Shown piece after piece: positions 62,974 to 64,000 of a stretch of 64,000 nt of DNA. Source of the DNA: Frisingicoccus caecimuris (GTDB lineage Bacteria > Bacillota > Clostridia > Lachnospirales > Lachnospiraceae); the NCBI RefSeq assembly GCF_004340975.1, contig NZ_SLXA01000003.1, forward strand, positions 62,001 to 126,000. Reading direction: 5' to 3'. A program made the position numbers and the translations under genes. Position 1 is the first letter of the stretch, and each line of letters begins with the position of its first letter. The notes beneath the pieces are model-generated. The model was given only the letters and a program-made list of their open reading frames with translations. It had not been told where the DNA came from and did not search any database.

Positions 62974-63714
62974 ATGCGGGTATATGGAAAAACAGATGTA
63001 GGTCTGGTCCGGAAAATAAATCAGGATTTTATATATTATTCTCAGGAACCGGTGGGCGCTTTCCCGAATCTGTTCATCGTGGCTGACGGTATGGGTGGCC
63101 ATAATGCGGGCGATTTTGCTTCACGATATGCCGTAGAATGTTTTTTGGAATATATAAAAACTTCAAAACCGGACGCTTTGATTCGTATGGTGGATGAGGG
63201 CGTGAAATATGCCAATCGTAAACTGATCGAGAAGGCGGCCGAAGATGAATCTTTGAGAGGTATGGGGACGACGATGGTCGTAGCCTATATTGAGGAGGAT
63301 CAGCTTTTTGTGGGAAATATCGGAGACAGTCGTCTCTATCTTCTTGATAAAGAGATTAATCAGGTAACAGAGGATCATTCCTTTGTTGCAACACTTGTGA
63401 GAGCCGGTGAACTGACAAAGGAACAGGCCAGGAATCATCCGGATAAAAATATCATCACGAGGGCTGTTGGAGCAGCAGAGAATGCCAAGATTGACTTCTT
63501 TGAGGTGGATCTGGAACGAGGTGATCAGATTCTCATGTGTTCGGACGGACTCTCAAATATGGTTGAAGATGATATGCTGTTTGATATTGTAAAGAATACA
63601 TATATTGGCGATGTGGTCGATGAATTGATCGATGAAGCCAAACATAACGGCGGTTTAGATAATATTGCAGTCATTGTTATTGACCCTTTTGATGTGGAGG
63701 TGAATAGATGTTAA
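62974..63714 (+). CDS. prpC: PP2C-family Ser/Thr protein phosphatase
   Basis: A 246-residue phosphatase that reverses PrkC phosphorylation. Metal-binding motifs are [11 protein letters not shown] (near 31), [20 protein letters not shown] and DNIAVIVID. It starts 1 base after rlmN and overlaps the kinase gene by 7 bases, the normal Firmicute order. Confidence 0.95.
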   Translation: MRVYGKTDVGLVRKINQDFIYYSQEPVGAFPNLFIVADGMGGHNAGDFASRYAVECFLEYIKTSKPDALIRMVDEGVKYANRKLIEKAAEDESLRGMGTTMVVAYIEEDQLFVGNIGDSRLYLLDKEINQVTEDHSFVATLVRAGELTKEQARNHPDKNIITRAVGAAENAKIDFFEVDLERGDQILMCSDGLSNMVEDDMLFDIVKNTYIGDVVDELIDEAKHNGGLDNIAVIVIDPFDVEVNRC

Positions 63715-64000
63715 CAGCAGGGACGCTTTTGGCGGGAAGATATGAGATTGTCGGCAGAATCGGCGCTGGCGGCATGTCGAATGTGTATAAAGCCAAAGAC
63801 CAGAAATTGAATCGTTTTGTCGCTGTGAAGGTTTTGAAGCCGGAATTCAGTGCAGACGCTACATTTGTAAAAAAATTCCGGGTGGAAGCTCAATCGGCCG
63901 CCGGATTATCCCATCCGAATATTGTCAATGTCTATGATGTTGGTGAGGAAGACGGGATTTATTATATTGTTATGGAACTGGTTCAGGGAATCACTCTGAA
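63708..64000 (+). CDS. prkC: Ser/Thr protein kinase PrkC (partial, 5' end)
   Basis: The first 97 residues are in the window. The Gly-rich loop is [14 protein letters not shown] (near 15-28), the catalytic Lys in VAVKVLKP (near 43), and the alphaC Glu in [17 protein letters not shown]. In this position the full protein normally has a membrane segment and external PASTA repeats that bind muropeptides, but those lie beyond the window. GGAGG precedes the ATG. Confidence 0.92.
   Translation, partial: MLTAGTLLAGRYEIVGRIGAGGMSNVYKAKDQKLNRFVAVKVLKPEFSADATFVKKFRVEAQSAAGLSHPNIVNVYDVGEEDGIYYIVMELVQGITL

Overview
The window reads as chromosome of an endospore-forming, anaerobic Firmicute, most likely a Lachnospiraceae-type Clostridium. 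It carries spo0A, a rubrerythrin, a two-gene ferredoxin-dependent 2-oxoacid oxidoreductase and a giant BadF/BcrA-type activase. It also has the Firmicute cluster yicC-remA-gmk-rpoZ-rpoD-priA-def-fmt-peptidase-rsmB-rlmN-PP2C-prkC. No rRNA, tRNA, CRISPR array, transposase or integrase was seen.

Layout. 1-2.2 kb: end of an unknown gene, a beheaded P-loop gene, and an SOS-type module on the minus strand (Y-family polymerase plus YolD-like protein) with two LexA boxes. 2.3-6.05 kb: an AT-rich TIR-NTPase-repeat protein coupled to a HAD phosphatase, a candidate defence pair. 6.2-8.6 kb: a TetR-controlled ABC exporter. 8.7-13.3 kb: an M23 peptidase, spo0A preceded by a helically phased run of Spo0A-box-like sites, glgA and an EamA permease. 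13.3-18.6 kb: a five-gene peptide/nickel-type ABC importer behind a leader that looks like a guanidine-II (mini-ykkC) riboswitch with a terminator. 18.6-27.2 kb: the 1459-residue activase-like protein, the 2-oxoacid:ferredoxin oxidoreductase and rubrerythrin.

27.3-38.1 kb: rlmD followed by a stacked accessory island. A 14-bp sequence from the 3' part of rlmD (CATGTTGAGACGGT) recurs four times. Each time it is followed by an alternative rlmD C-terminal tail, and between the copies lie cargo blocks: a pair of DUF262 proteins, a RhuM block, and an AbiE toxin-antitoxin pair with a frameshifted nuclease-like gene. This looks like repeated site-specific insertion into rlmD, or a cassette array built on it, and is the most unusual structure in the window.

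38.1-46.7 kb: more accessory DNA. It holds a two-component system and an ABC transporter that share matching 11-bp-phased operator arrays, a tocopherol-cyclase-like protein, an ANT(6)-like nucleotidyltransferase, a DUF1905 protein, an HTH-DUF4097 regulator, and several gene relics. 46.8-50.8 kb: an acetyltransferase, an alpha/beta hydrolase, a permuted NlpC/P60-like protein, an HTH membrane protein and an SGNH hydrolase. 50.8-64 kb: divergent rqcH, then the housekeeping cluster for transcription, replication restart, translation start, rRNA modification and Ser/Thr phosphorylation. The kinase gene runs off the right edge.
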